64,000 nt of DNA from Rhodospirillum sp. (GCA_013822765.1 PNKY01000007.1:1-64000); one strand, 5' to 3'. Numbered from the stretch's first letter, positions 28,023 to 37,509 are shown. Numbers and translations: made by a program. Notes: generated by a model from the sequence alone, not told the origin.

Positions 28023-28761
28023 GCTGCAGGCCTATCTGAAGGACAGGCGCGAATGGCGCCGGGTGCGCCGCAAGCAGAAGAAGCAGTTCGTGCGCTGGCT
28101 GGCGGACAATCCCGGCGGCTCCTACGGACAGTTCTATGCCGAGGATGCCCGGCGCCGGATCGATGCCGGCGATGCGCATGCGACCCTGGGTGTTGCCAGC
28201 GTGGACCGGGATGAGGTGACTGCGCGCGCGCAGCGGGTGCTGGCGAACTTCGAGCAGGCTGGCTGCAGGCCAGAGCATGTGGTGGTGGACTACGGCTGCG
28301 GCTCGCTGTGGATCGGCGAAGCTTTCATGAACTATCTGCAGCCAGGAAACTATGTCGGTCTGGATGTCAGCGACGTGTTCTTCGCGGAAGGACTCGCGCG
28401 TCTGCCAGCGGAGTTCGTCGCACGGAAGCGGCCGAGCGTGCAGGTAATCGGCGACGCGGCGCTGCGCGATGCGCAGGCGCGCACGCCGGATTTCATTTTC
28501 TCCCTGGCGGTCATGCAGCATGTGCCACCGGAAGATCTTTCGGACTACTTCCGGCGCATCGTGTCGCTGGCGGCGCCGCACAGCCGGATCGAGATCGGCC
28601 ATTGGATCCGGTTCCGCACCACCTGGCTGCCGCCGCGCAGCTGGCGGCACAGCCGCCATGCCGTCCGCGCCGCGCTGGCGCCGCTCGGCTGTGCGCCCGA
28701 GTATCGGCCGGAGCGGCGCATCATGCCCACCACGCCGGGCTTCAGCATCGTGCGGCGTTAG
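28003..28761 (+). CDS. Class I SAM-dependent methyltransferase (paralogue B)
   Basis: A 252-residue methyltransferase, paralogous along its whole length to the one at 19840-20589. Shared segments include the basic N-terminus, the VVVDYGCGSLWIGEAFM motif, NYVGLDV and the HVPPED segment near residue 177. ATGs at 27995 (out of frame) and 28003 are close; 28003 gives the same N-terminus as the paralogue. It ends a unit kbl-tdh-DUF488-methyltransferase and overlaps the convergent SDR gene by four bases. The substrate is unknown. Confidence 0.8.
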   Translation: MARLIDRLQAYLKDRREWRRVRRKQKKQFVRWLADNPGGSYGQFYAEDARRRIDAGDAHATLGVASVDRDEVTARAQRVLANFEQAGCRPEHVVVDYGCGSLWIGEAFMNYLQPGNYVGLDVSDVFFAEGLARLPAEFVARKRPSVQVIGDAALRDAQARTPDFIFSLAVMQHVPPEDLSDYFRRIVSLAAPHSRIEIGHWIRFRTTWLPPRSWRHSRHAVRAALAPLGCAPEYRPERRIMPTTPGFSIVRR

Positions 28762-29522
28762 GTCCGGTTGATCGATACGCCGCCGTCAACCAGCATCGCC
28801 GTGCCGGTGGTGAAGCTGGATGCATCCGACGCCAGATACAGCACCGATTTCGCGATCTCCTCGGGGGTGGAGATGCGCTTCAGCGCATGCAGCCCTTCGA
28901 CGAAGGCGCGGCCTTCCGGCGTACCGATCATGGCCTGGGCGGCCGCGGTGTCGGTGCCGCCCGGCAAGATAGCATTGACGCGAATGCCTCTGGGCCCGAA
29001 CTCGGCAGCGAGCGCTTGAGTGAGGCCGATCAATCCCGCCTTGCTGGCCGCATAGGCGGCAACGCCCGGCATGCCGGCGGTGTAGCCGACGAAACTGGAG
29101 GTGAAGATCAACGAGCCGCCGCCACGATCCAGCATCGCCGGGATTTGATATTTCGCCCCCAGGAAGGCGCTGGTGAGATTTGTCTCGATCGTGTCGGTCC
29201 AACCGTTCAGAGAAACATGCGTCGTCGGTCCCATTTCGCCGAGCGCGCCGGCATTGTTGAAGGCGATATCGAGGCCCCCGAACGAACGTATTGCGGCCGC
29301 GATCAGAGACTGCGCGAAGGCTTCATCCTTGACGTCGCCGGCGAGCGCCATGGCTTTGCCGCCGCTGGCGGCGATCTCCGCCACCAGTTTCTCGAGTTCT
29401 TCGTGGCGGCGTGCGGTGACAACCACATGTGCGCCTTCGGCCGCGAACAGCTTTGCCGTGGCGCGACCGATCCCGGAACTCGCGCCGGTGACGAGCGCGA
29501 TCTTGTTGATAAGCGCAGGCAT
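28758..29522 (-). CDS. SDR family oxidoreductase
   Basis: A 254-residue classical short-chain dehydrogenase. The cofactor motif TGASSGIG is at about residues 12-19, NNAG at about 89-92, the catalytic Ser in FTSSFVGY and the YAASK catalytic Tyr-Lys at about 158. An Arg-rich strand (VVVTARRHEEL) after the cofactor motif favours NADP. The substrate cannot be inferred. Monocistronic, convergent with methyltransferase B. Confidence 0.9.
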   Translation of the reverse strand: MPALINKIALVTGASSGIGRATAKLFAAEGAHVVVTARRHEELEKLVAEIAASGGKAMALAGDVKDEAFAQSLIAAAIRSFGGLDIAFNNAGALGEMGPTTHVSLNGWTDTIETNLTSAFLGAKYQIPAMLDRGGGSLIFTSSFVGYTAGMPGVAAYAASKAGLIGLTQALAAEFGPRGIRVNAILPGGTDTAAAQAMIGTPEGRAFVEGLHALKRISTPEEIAKSVLYLASDASSFTTGTAMLVDGGVSINRT

Positions 29523-29601
29523 TTTTCACTCCATCTGTATGATGGAATGAACATGCCTACTGCGCGATCGAGATACCACCCGGTTCTTGCTGCGGGACCG
29601 G

Positions 29602-30990
29602 CTATTGGTGCTTCACCAGCCGCGCCGCGTAGAAGCCATCGATCCCGCCGAGCTGCGCGAGGTGCGAGGGGAGGGAGCGCAGGTCGCCGTCGGGCGTCAC
29701 CAGCTCCTTGAAGCCGAACAGCTCCTCGGCGCGGATCGGCACGCGCGCGAGCGACGGGTGGCGCTTGAGCGCAGCGGCGATGCGGTCCGGACCTTCCTCT
29801 GGCTGCAGCGAACAGGTGGAGTAGAGGATGGTGCCGCCCGTGCGCACCAGGCGCACCGCGGCGTCGATCAGCACATCCTGGCTGGCGGACAGCTTCGCGA
29901 CGTCGCCCGGGTCCTTGAGCCACGCGACATCGGGATGGCGGCGGATGGTGCCGGTGGCGGTGCAGGGCGCGTCCAGCAGCACCACGTCGTAGTCCTTGCC
30001 CTTCTGCCACATCGCGGCGTCCGCCACGTCGCAATCGGCCGCGAAGCGCAGGCGCGTCATGTTCTCCGCGACGCGCGCCAGGCGCTTGCGCGAGCGGTCG
30101 AGCGCGGTGACCTGCGCGCCTGCCAGCGCCATCTGCGCCGACTTGCCGCCCGGTGCCGCGCACATGTCGAGCGCGCGCTTGCCGGTGAGGTTGCCGAGCA
30201 GCTTGACCGGCAGGCCGGCGCCGAGATCCTGCACCCACCACATGCCTTCGGCGAAGCCGGGCAGGTCCTCGATGCGCGGCGAGGGGCGATAGTTGTCCGG
30301 CGCATGCGCCGCGCGCCGCACCGTGCCGCCTGGCAGCACCGCGCCGCCCAGCATCTTGGCCCAGTGATCGGGATCGCGCCGCACGGTGAAATCGAGCGGC
30401 GGCTCCTCCAGGTGCGCGATCGCGATCTGCGTCGCCTTGGCGACGCCGTAGGCCTTCACCCAGCTCTGCCACAACCAGTCGGGCAGGGAGATCGCGCCGG
30501 TGAAATTGCCGCTGCCCGGCGCGAACTGACGGAACAGGTCGGCCTCGCGCGCGATCCGGCGCAGCACCGCGTTGACCAGGCCCTTGTAGCCGGCTTCGCC
30601 GCCGCGCTTGCCGGCCAGCGTCACCATGGTGTCGACCGCAGCGTGCGCCGGCGTCTTCAGGAACAGCGTCTGCGCGGTGCCGAGGCGCAGGATGTTGCGG
30701 ATCGCGCTGGCGCGCGCCGGCAGCGGTTTCTCCAGGCATTGCGCCAGCACATGGTCGATTTGCCCCAGGTGCCGCAGCGTGCAGGTGACGAGCGCGCGCA
30801 CGAACTGCCGGTCGCGATTGACCAGGCGATCCAGGTCCGGATGCTCGGCCAGCGCCTCGTCCAGCGGCTTGCGGCGCTTGAGCACCGCTTCCAGCAGCTC
30901 GATCGCGACTGCGCGCGCGGACAGCACGATGCTGCCGGATTCGCTCGGTTTCTCAGGCGCCTTGTCGGCGGGGGCGGGCGGGTCGGCCAT
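29602..30990 (-). CDS. RsmB/NOP-family rRNA cytosine methyltransferase
   Basis: A 462-residue protein with an N-terminal NusB-like RNA-binding domain (about 20-160: AVAIELLEAVLKRRKPLDEAL, FLKTPAHAAVDTMV) and a C-terminal SAM-dependent domain with MCAAPGGKSAQMA, LLDAPCTATGTIRRHPDV (catalytic-site cysteine in PC) and YSTCSLQPEEG (TC motif nucleophile). It makes m5C in 16S rRNA, probably at the RsmB position. It keeps company with htpX and DUF1674 in many alphaproteobacteria; here a transporter operon lies between. Confidence 0.92.
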   Translation of the reverse strand: MADPPAPADKAPEKPSESGSIVLSARAVAIELLEAVLKRRKPLDEALAEHPDLDRLVNRDRQFVRALVTCTLRHLGQIDHVLAQCLEKPLPARASAIRNILRLGTAQTLFLKTPAHAAVDTMVTLAGKRGGEAGYKGLVNAVLRRIAREADLFRQFAPGSGNFTGAISLPDWLWQSWVKAYGVAKATQIAIAHLEEPPLDFTVRRDPDHWAKMLGGAVLPGGTVRRAAHAPDNYRPSPRIEDLPGFAEGMWWVQDLGAGLPVKLLGNLTGKRALDMCAAPGGKSAQMALAGAQVTALDRSRKRLARVAENMTRLRFAADCDVADAAMWQKGKDYDVVLLDAPCTATGTIRRHPDVAWLKDPGDVAKLSASQDVLIDAAVRLVRTGGTILYSTCSLQPEEGPDRIAAALKRHPSLARVPIRAEELFGFKELVTPDGDLRSLPSHLAQLGGIDGFYAARLVKHQ

Positions 30991-31037
30991 GGGCCGCCTT
31001 ATGCCCGATCAAGGCGGAGAGGCCAAGGGTTCGTTAG

Positions 31038-31147
31038 TTCCCCTCCCCAGAAGGGGGAGGGTTGGGGTGGGGGAAGCGAGCGACGACTCTTGCCGATGGA
31101 AACGCGGCTTCCCCCTCCCTACCCTCCCCCATGGTGGGGGAGGGGAA
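31038..31147. repeat. Paired inverted repeat, family B
   Basis: Arms at 31038-31077 and 31107-31147 are near reverse complements. Each reads, from outside in, TTCCCCTCCCC, a short hairpin turn, GGGGGAGGGT, then a G-rich run ending GGGAAGC. The 29 bases between them are unremarkable. It fills the gap between rsmB and the 3' end of the peptide ABC operon (same strand), and may stabilise or end that transcript. This type of C/G-run paired palindrome is common between alphaproteobacterial genes. Confidence 0.75.
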
Positions 31148-31167
31148 GAGCAATAGGGAAACGTCCC

Positions 31168-32682
31168 CTACATCTTCTTCGTGTCTTCCAGCCAGAATCG
31201 GCCGAGGGGGTTCTGGTAGAAGCCCTCGATGTTCTTCCGGCAGGCGTTGCGATAGGGGCTGTAGTAGAGGTCGATCCAGTTCACGTCGTCTTTCGCCATC
31301 TTCTGCAGGTCGACATACATCTGCTCGCGCTTGGCGGGATCGAACTCGATGCGCGCCTTCTCGACCAGCGCCTTGACCGTGTCGTTCTTGTAGCGGGTCA
31401 TGTAGTTCAGGTTGGAATCGTGGCCGAGCACGAAGGTGGTCTTCTGGTCAGGATCGAGGATGTCGTTGGTCCAGTAGTTGACCGAGACATCGTAGTTGCC
31501 GGCGACCAGCTCGTTCCAGCCGGCGGCCGGATCGATCTTCTGGATGTTGACGGTGATGCCGGCAGGCGCGACCTGCTGCTGGATCAGCACGGCGATCTGC
31601 TCGTCCACTTCGTTGCCGGCCTCGACGTTGTACTGCAGCGTCAGGTCTGAGGCGCCGGCGGCTGCCAGCATCTCTTTCGCCTTGGCTGGATCGTACGGCC
31701 GTTTCAGGTTGTCCTTGTAGTAGTAGAGCGCACCGGCCGGGATGTAGGAGTTGGCGACGGTGCCGACGCCGAAGGTGACGGTGTCTACGATCGACTGCTC
31801 GTCGATCGCCAGGTCGAGGGCCTGGCGCACCTCTTTCTTGGCGAGTGCGCCGCGCTCGTGGTTGATCAGCAGGTGATCCTCGCGGGTCGAGGCGTCGAGC
31901 AGGACGTTGAGGTTCGGATCCTGCTTCAGCTCGGCGATGCGCGAGAACGGCATGAAGATGCCGCAATCCAACTCACCCGCCTGCAGCTTGAGCACGCGGG
32001 TATTGTCGTCCGGCACCGAGATCCACTGGACCCCGTCCAGGGAGACGCGGTCCGCCTCCCAGAAATTCGGGTTCTTCTCCAGCACGACGACCTCGCCGCG
32101 CTTCCATTCCTTCATGGTGAAAGCGCCCGAGGAGACGGGGTGATCGGACACCCCTGCTTCGTCGGCTTCCGTCGCCTTCTTGGACAGGATCGAGATGCCG
32201 GGCATCGCGAGCGTCGACAGGAACGGCGCGGTCGGCTGGTTCAGCGTCACCACCAGGGTCTTGGCATCCTTGGCGACGGCGTCCTTGATCACGGAATAGG
32301 TGGCGCCCCATAGGGACTCCTTGTGATCGCGGATTCGCAGCAGGTTCCAGGCGGCGTCCTCGGCCGTGATGGGCGAGCCGTCGGAGAACTTCGCATCGCG
32401 CAGCGTGAAGGTGTAGGTGAGCTGGTCGTCCGAAACGGTCCAGCTTTCGGCCAGGCCCGGCTCCAGCTTGGTGCCGGTCTTGTCGACCCGGACCAGCACG
32501 TCATACATGTTGGAAAAGACCCAGAAGTCGACGTTCTGCGCCGACTTGACGGGGTCCATCGTGGTGCCGTCCTCGCGCCGTCCGATGGTCAGCACGCCCT
32601 CGGCCGCCGCGATCGTTATGTCGCCCGCCAGCATGGCGAGCGCGCCGGCCAGCATCAGGCCGTATTTCAGCTTTCTCTTCAT
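31168..32682 (-). CDS. Peptide ABC transporter substrate-binding protein (SBP family 5)
   Basis: A 504-residue periplasmic binding protein of the DppA/OppA type with a signal peptide (MKRKLKYGLMLAGALAML, processed near ITIAAAEG). Typical segments: DGTTMDPVKSAQNVDF near the mature N-terminus and DAKFSDGSPITAEDAAWNL. The ATG at 32682 has a strong GAGAGGAACC ribosome binding site and overlaps the upstream ATPase stop by four bases; the frame upstream is not used. It is the last gene of a six-gene unit with two permeases, two ATPases and a hydrolase. Confidence 0.93.
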   Translation of the reverse strand: MKRKLKYGLMLAGALAMLAGDITIAAAEGVLTIGRREDGTTMDPVKSAQNVDFWVFSNMYDVLVRVDKTGTKLEPGLAESWTVSDDQLTYTFTLRDAKFSDGSPITAEDAAWNLLRIRDHKESLWGATYSVIKDAVAKDAKTLVVTLNQPTAPFLSTLAMPGISILSKKATEADEAGVSDHPVSSGAFTMKEWKRGEVVVLEKNPNFWEADRVSLDGVQWISVPDDNTRVLKLQAGELDCGIFMPFSRIAELKQDPNLNVLLDASTREDHLLINHERGALAKKEVRQALDLAIDEQSIVDTVTFGVGTVANSYIPAGALYYYKDNLKRPYDPAKAKEMLAAAGASDLTLQYNVEAGNEVDEQIAVLIQQQVAPAGITVNIQKIDPAAGWNELVAGNYDVSVNYWTNDILDPDQKTTFVLGHDSNLNYMTRYKNDTVKALVEKARIEFDPAKREQMYVDLQKMAKDDVNWIDLYYSPYRNACRKNIEGFYQNPLGRFWLEDTKKM

Positions 32683-33686
32683 GGTTCCTCTCCCTGTTGT
32701 GCGTTGGGTGGTAGATCGAAATGACAAGCGACGTCACCGCGCTCGGTCGGACGCAGCGCCGGCGCCTCGCCGTGGGCGCAGACCTCCTGCGCGTGCGGAC
32801 AGCGCGGATGGAATGGGCAGCCGGTTGGCAGGTCTTGTGGGCTCGGCGGTTCGCCGCGCAGTTGCGGCGGCGCCAGCGGGCGATCGGGATCGATGTCCGG
32901 TACGGCGGCTAGCAGCGCGCGGGTATAGGGGTGCTTCGGCGCGGCGAACACCTGCTCGGTCGGGCCGATCTCCACGATGCGGCCGAGATACATTACGGCG
33001 ACGCGCCGACAGAGATGCCGCACCACGCCCAGGTCGTGCGAGATGAAGATCAGCGACAGGTTCATCCGCCGCTGCAGTTCCATGAGCAGGTTCAGGATCT
33101 GCGCCTGGATCGAGACGTCGAGCGCGGCGACGCATTCGTCGGCGATGATCAGGCGCGGTTCGATCGCCAGGGCCCGCGCGATTCCAACTCGCTGGCACTG
33201 CCCGCCGCTGAGTTGATGCGGCCGTCGCTCGGCCAGCTCGGTCGAGAGGCCGACCAGGCGCAGCAGCTCCGCCACCCGGGCCGGGACAGCATCGGGCGCC
33301 GCCTTGTCATGCACGCGCAGCACCTCGGCGATCGCTTCGCCGACCGGAATCCGCGGATTGAGCGAGCCGTAGGGGTCCTGGAAGATCATCGCGGCCTGGC
33401 CCCGTAGCCGGGCGATCGAGTTCTTGTCGCGTAGCGAGACCAGGCCGTCCTCGAACCGCACCTCGCCGGCCTGCGCGTCGACCAGCTGGAGAATGGCGCG
33501 GCCGAGCGTACTCTTGCCGCAGCCGGATTCGCCGACGATGCCGAGCGTCTCGCCGGGCGCTACGGCCAGGCTGACGCCGTTCACCGCATTGATGTAGCGC
33601 GCGCCTGCGAACGGCAGCGCCATGCCGGCGGCGCGGAAGCGCACCACCAGGTCCTTGACGTTCAGCAGCGGCAGCGGCGCGTTCAT
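32679..33686 (-). CDS. Oligopeptide/dipeptide ABC transporter ATP-binding protein (DppF type)
   Basis: A 335-residue ATPase. Walker A is GESGCGKSTLG, the signature LSGGQCQRVGIARA, Walker B LIIADECVAALDVS with Cys in place of the usual Pro after DE, and the switch ISHDLGVV. The C-terminal oligopeptide-transporter domain carries CPFHPRCPHAQEVC, a cysteine cluster thought to bind an iron-sulfur cluster in this family. It pairs with the DppD-type ATPase. The start at 33686 overlaps the upstream stop by four bases. Confidence 0.93.
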   Translation of the reverse strand: MNAPLPLLNVKDLVVRFRAAGMALPFAGARYINAVNGVSLAVAPGETLGIVGESGCGKSTLGRAILQLVDAQAGEVRFEDGLVSLRDKNSIARLRGQAAMIFQDPYGSLNPRIPVGEAIAEVLRVHDKAAPDAVPARVAELLRLVGLSTELAERRPHQLSGGQCQRVGIARALAIEPRLIIADECVAALDVSIQAQILNLLMELQRRMNLSLIFISHDLGVVRHLCRRVAVMYLGRIVEIGPTEQVFAAPKHPYTRALLAAVPDIDPDRPLAPPQLRGEPPSPQDLPTGCPFHPRCPHAQEVCAHGEAPALRPTERGDVACHFDLPPNAQQGEEP

Positions 33687-34639
33687 GGCACCACCGCGAA
33701 GTGACAGGCCGCGGCGCGCTTGGCAGAGGTCGCGCGCAGGGCGGGACGCTGCTCCTGACAGATGATGGCCGCGCGCGGGCAGCGGGGATGGAAGCGGCAG
33801 CCGTCGGGGAACGCGTTCGGCGACGGCGGCTGGCCGGGAATGGCGGGCAGCGGCTGTGCCGGATCGGCGGAGCCCGGCTGGCATTTGAGCAGCGCCTCGG
33901 TATAGGGGTGGGCCGGCGTGCGCAGCAGATCGCGCTTCGGCCCACGCTCCATCACCCTGCCGGCATACATGACGGCGAGCGTGTCGCAGGTCTGCGCCAC
34001 CACGCCGAGATTGTGCGTGACGAGCATGATCGCGAGACCCAGGCGGTCGCGCAGATCGAGCAGCAGGCGCAACACCTGGGCCTGCACGGTGACGTCGAGC
34101 GCGGTGGTCGGCTCGTCCGCGATCAGGATCTTGGGCCGGCAGGCCAGCGCCACCGCGATCATGGCGCGCTGCCGCATGCCGCCGGAGAATTCGTGCGGGA
34201 ACGCATCGATGCGGCGTGCGGGATCGGGAATGCCGACCTGCCGCAGGAGTTCGATGGCGCGATTGCGCGCCTCATTGGCGCTGGCGCCCTCGTGAAAGCG
34301 CACACTTTCCGCGATCTGATCGCCGATGCGCATGACAGGGTCGAGGTGCGAGTTGGGGTTCTGGAAGATCATGCCGATCTCCACCCCGCGCACCTTGCGC
34401 ATGTCGGCCTCGCTGGCCCGCGTCAGGTCGCGGCCCCTGAGCTCGATCGACCCGGACGCGATCTGCAATTCGCCGGCAGGCAGCAAGCGCATCAACGCGC
34501 GGCAGGTGATGGTCTTGCCCGACCCGCTTTCGCCCACCAGGCCCAGCACCTCGCCCTCGGCGAGGTCAAGATCGACCTCTTCCACCAGCGTCCGTGCGCC
34601 GGCTGCGATCGAGAGGTTGCGGACGGTCAGCAGGCTCAT
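33683..34639 (-). CDS. Oligopeptide/dipeptide ABC transporter ATP-binding protein (DppD type)
   Basis: A 318-residue ATPase. Walker A is GESGSGKTITC, the signature FSGGMRQRAMIAVA, Walker B ILIADEPTTALDVT, and the switch VTHNLGVV. The C-terminal domain has CRFHPRCPRAAIIC, the same cysteine cluster as its partner. ATG at 34639 (MSLLTVRNL) overlaps the permease stop by four bases. Confidence 0.93.
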   Translation of the reverse strand: MSLLTVRNLSIAAGARTLVEEVDLDLAEGEVLGLVGESGSGKTITCRALMRLLPAGELQIASGSIELRGRDLTRASEADMRKVRGVEIGMIFQNPNSHLDPVMRIGDQIAESVRFHEGASANEARNRAIELLRQVGIPDPARRIDAFPHEFSGGMRQRAMIAVALACRPKILIADEPTTALDVTVQAQVLRLLLDLRDRLGLAIMLVTHNLGVVAQTCDTLAVMYAGRVMERGPKRDLLRTPAHPYTEALLKCQPGSADPAQPLPAIPGQPPSPNAFPDGCRFHPRCPRAAIICQEQRPALRATSAKRAAACHFAVVP

Positions 34640-35502
34640 CGCTTGCGCAATCCGAAACGCTCGGCCAGGCCGTCGGCCAGCATCGAGAAGCCGAAGGCCA
34701 TGAACACGATGGCGAGGCCGGGGAAGGTGGTGATCCACCAGGCGGTGGTGATGAAGTTCTGCCCCTCTGCGATCATGACGCCCCACTCGGCGGTCGGCGG
34801 CTGAACGCCGAGGCCGAGGTAGGAAATGGAGGAGCCGGACAGCACCACCAGCACGACGTCGGACATCGAAAAGACGATCGAGCCGGCGATGCAGTTCGGC
34901 AGGATGTGGCGGAACAGGATGCGAAAGCGGCCAAAGCCAAGCGAGCGCGCCGCGATCACGAAATCGCTGGTCTTCAGCACCAGCACCTGCGCGCGCACCA
35001 GCCTGGCATAGGACACCCAGCCGACCAGCGCGAGCGCGACATAGAAGCTGTAAAGACCAGGCCCCAGAATGGCGATGATGGCCAGCATCAGCACCAGGAA
35101 CGGAAAGGCGAGGACGACGTCGACCACCCGCATCAGCACGTTGTCGACCCAGCCGCCGGCATAGCCGGCGATGGCGCCCACGGTGGTGCCGATCATGAAC
35201 GGGAACAGGACGCCGATGATCCCCATCTGTAAATCGATGCGCGCCCCGTGCATCACGCGGGAGAGGATGTCGCGGCCGAAATTGTCGGTGCCGAACGGGT
35301 GCAGCAGGTTCGGCGCCTGCAGCTTCTCCGGCAGATTATGCGCGATCGGATCATACGGCGCGATCCACGGCGCCAGCAGCGCGACCAGCGCCCAGCCGAT
35401 CACGATGGCCGCGCCGATCGAAAGATTGACGTTCGCGCGCCCAAGGCCGAGCGCACCGATACGCTCGAGCCAACTGCCGCGAGAGAGGGCGACGTCGCTC
35501 AC
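34636..35502 (-). CDS. Peptide ABC transporter permease (DppC type)
   Basis: A 288-residue inner-membrane permease with six predicted segments: an N-terminal helix (AAIVIGWALVALLAPWIAP), then five in the transport domain. The coupling (EAA-like) loop VIAARSLGFGRFRILFRHIL is in the second half. The periplasmic LHPFGTDNFGRDILSRV segment is the usual DppC N-terminal mark. It pairs with the DppB-type permease and overlaps both neighbours by four bases. Confidence 0.93.
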   Translation of the reverse strand: MSDVALSRGSWLERIGALGLGRANVNLSIGAAIVIGWALVALLAPWIAPYDPIAHNLPEKLQAPNLLHPFGTDNFGRDILSRVMHGARIDLQMGIIGVLFPFMIGTTVGAIAGYAGGWVDNVLMRVVDVVLAFPFLVLMLAIIAILGPGLYSFYVALALVGWVSYARLVRAQVLVLKTSDFVIAARSLGFGRFRILFRHILPNCIAGSIVFSMSDVVLVVLSGSSISYLGLGVQPPTAEWGVMIAEGQNFITTAWWITTFPGLAIVFMAFGFSMLADGLAERFGLRKR

Positions 35503-36437
35503 AGCTTGACCCGGGGATCAGCGGCGACCGTCAGCAGGTCGGCGATGAAGTTGAGCAGCACGGTGGCGCAGGCGAACACCAGGGTCACGCCCTGCACCAC
35601 CATGTAGTCCCGCGTGAAAATCGCGCGCACCAGCAGCTGGCCCATGCCGGGCAGCGAGAACACGGTCTCCACCACCACGCTGCCGCCGATCAGCCAGCCG
35701 ACATTGATGGCGAGCAGGTTGATGGTGGGGATGAGCGAGTTGGGCAGCACATGGCGGCGGAACACCCAGCTCTCCGGCAATCCCTTGGCGCGCGCGGCGG
35801 TGGCGTGATCGGAGGCGAGCTCCGCGATCATGCTGGCGCGCAGGTTGCGCGTGACAACGGCCGACAGGGCCAGCGCCACGGTCAGGCACGGCAGGATCAT
35901 GTGATGCAGCCGATCGAGGACCGTATCGCCATAGCCTGCCACCGGGAACAGGCCGAGCTTCACGCTGAACAGGATGATCAGCATGATGCCGAGCCAGAAG
36001 GCGGGAAAGCCGAGGCCCGCGGTGGTGAAGCCGCGGATCGCATGGTCGACCAGACCGCCGCGCTTCAGCGCAGACATGCTGGCAAGCGGCAGCGCGATCG
36101 CGAGCGTGAGCAGCACGCTGCCGATCACCAGGAACAGTGTCGGCGCCACGCGGTCTGCGATCAGGGGCAGCACCGGCATCTTGTAGAGAATGGATTGCCC
36201 CATCTCTCCGAGGCCCAGGTTCTTCAAGTAGTAGAGATATTGCGCGATCAGCGGCTCATCGAGGCCATAGAGGGCGCGGATGCGCGCAATCGCTTCCGGC
36301 GTCGCCTTGGTGCCAAGCAGCAGCCGCACCGGATCGCCCGGGATCGATTTCACCAGCACGAACGACAGCACGCTGATCCCGAACAGGACCGGGATCAGCT
36401 GCAGCGGACGGTAGAGCACGAAGGAATAGCGATGCAT
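35499..36437 (-). CDS. Peptide ABC transporter permease (DppB type)
   Basis: A 312-residue permease with an N-terminal membrane anchor (LIPVLFGISVLSFVLV), the SIPGDPVRLLLG periplasmic motif, and five further helices. The coupling loop reads DHATAARAKGLPESWVFRRH. It is the first permease of the operon, 22 bases after a proline-iminopeptidase-like gene. Together with the DppC-type partner it forms the membrane channel for short peptides or related compounds. Confidence 0.93.
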   Translation of the reverse strand: MHRYSFVLYRPLQLIPVLFGISVLSFVLVKSIPGDPVRLLLGTKATPEAIARIRALYGLDEPLIAQYLYYLKNLGLGEMGQSILYKMPVLPLIADRVAPTLFLVIGSVLLTLAIALPLASMSALKRGGLVDHAIRGFTTAGLGFPAFWLGIMLIILFSVKLGLFPVAGYGDTVLDRLHHMILPCLTVALALSAVVTRNLRASMIAELASDHATAARAKGLPESWVFRRHVLPNSLIPTINLLAINVGWLIGGSVVVETVFSLPGMGQLLVRAIFTRDYMVVQGVTLVFACATVLLNFIADLLTVAADPRVKL

Positions 36438-36459
36438 GTCCGTGCTCTGTCTTCTATCG

Positions 36460-37347
36460 CTAGCCCCGGTGGCGCTTCAGGAAATCGAGCAGCACCGGGT
36501 AATAGGCCTGCGGCTCCTCGTAGAACGGCATGTGCGAGGAATTCGGGAAGACCCTCAGCTCCGCGTTCGGCAGGTTCTGCTTCATGCGCAGCGCGCAGGC
36601 CGGCGTTAGCTCGTCGTGCTGGCCGCAGGTGATGAGCGTCGGAACCTTGATGCGCGGCAGGTCGGGGACCCGGTTCCAGTCCTTGAGGTTGCCGGTGTAG
36701 AGAAATTCGTTCGGACCCTGCATGGTCATGTACGGGCCCATGTTCCAGTCATCGAGCGAGCGCTTGACTGGCGCTGGCCATTCCTCCAGCCGGCAAACGT
36801 GGCGGTAATTGAGCAGCGTGATCGCCGCCATGTACTCCGGATGGGTGATGGTGCCCTGCGCCTCGTGCCGTTGCATCATGGCGATGGTTTCGGGGCCGAG
36901 CGCACCGCGCAGCCGCTCCAGCTCGCTGATCAGGTGCGGCATGTCGGCGACGGTGTCCTCGAGCAGCAGCGTCTTCAGCTTGTCGCCGTGATGCACGGCA
37001 TATTCGATCGCCAGCCAGCCGCCCCAGGAATGGCCGAGCAGATGCACCTTGCCGAGGTCGAGCGCGGTGCGGATCGTCTCCACCTCCTCGACGTAGCGCG
37101 TGATGCTCCACAGCGATTCATCGGTCGGGCGGTCCGACTTGCCGGTGCCGAGCTGGTCGAAGGTGACGACGCGAAAACCGTGGTCGGCCAGGAAGGAATG
37201 CGCCTCGCGCAGATAGTCGCAAGGCAGGCCCGGGCCGCCATTGAGCAGCAGGACGACGTCCTTGGCCGTGCCGAAGCTGTACGTGACCACCCGGTACTTG
37301 CCGATCGCGACCTCCTGGGTCCGATCCGGCGCGCGCTCGCCCCACAT
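36460..37347 (-). CDS. Proline-iminopeptidase-like alpha/beta hydrolase (S33)
   Basis: A 295-residue alpha/beta hydrolase. LLNGGPGLPCDY near residue 34 is the oxyanion HGGPG-type motif of prolyl aminopeptidases (here N for H), the nucleophile Ser lies in GHSWGG at about 104-109, and the late SSHMPFYEE supplies the catalytic His. It would remove N-terminal proline or other residues from short peptides in the cytoplasm. Its place as first gene of the peptide ABC operon suggests it processes what the transporter brings in. Confidence 0.87.
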   Translation of the reverse strand: MWGERAPDRTQEVAIGKYRVVTYSFGTAKDVVLLLNGGPGLPCDYLREAHSFLADHGFRVVTFDQLGTGKSDRPTDESLWSITRYVEEVETIRTALDLGKVHLLGHSWGGWLAIEYAVHHGDKLKTLLLEDTVADMPHLISELERLRGALGPETIAMMQRHEAQGTITHPEYMAAITLLNYRHVCRLEEWPAPVKRSLDDWNMGPYMTMQGPNEFLYTGNLKDWNRVPDLPRIKVPTLITCGQHDELTPACALRMKQNLPNAELRVFPNSSHMPFYEEPQAYYPVLLDFLKRHRG

Positions 37348-37509
37348 TCTTGCCTCCCGTCACGGACCTCGTTGGGCCCGCCGGGTTCGACCTTAGAGCA
37401 GATCAGTCAGCGAGGAAACAGCGCACCGATGGGACCACATTGGTCACGCGGCGCGCGTCAGGTGCATGAGACAAACGTCATATCCACGGGGGGTGCCGAA
37501 CCTGTACGC

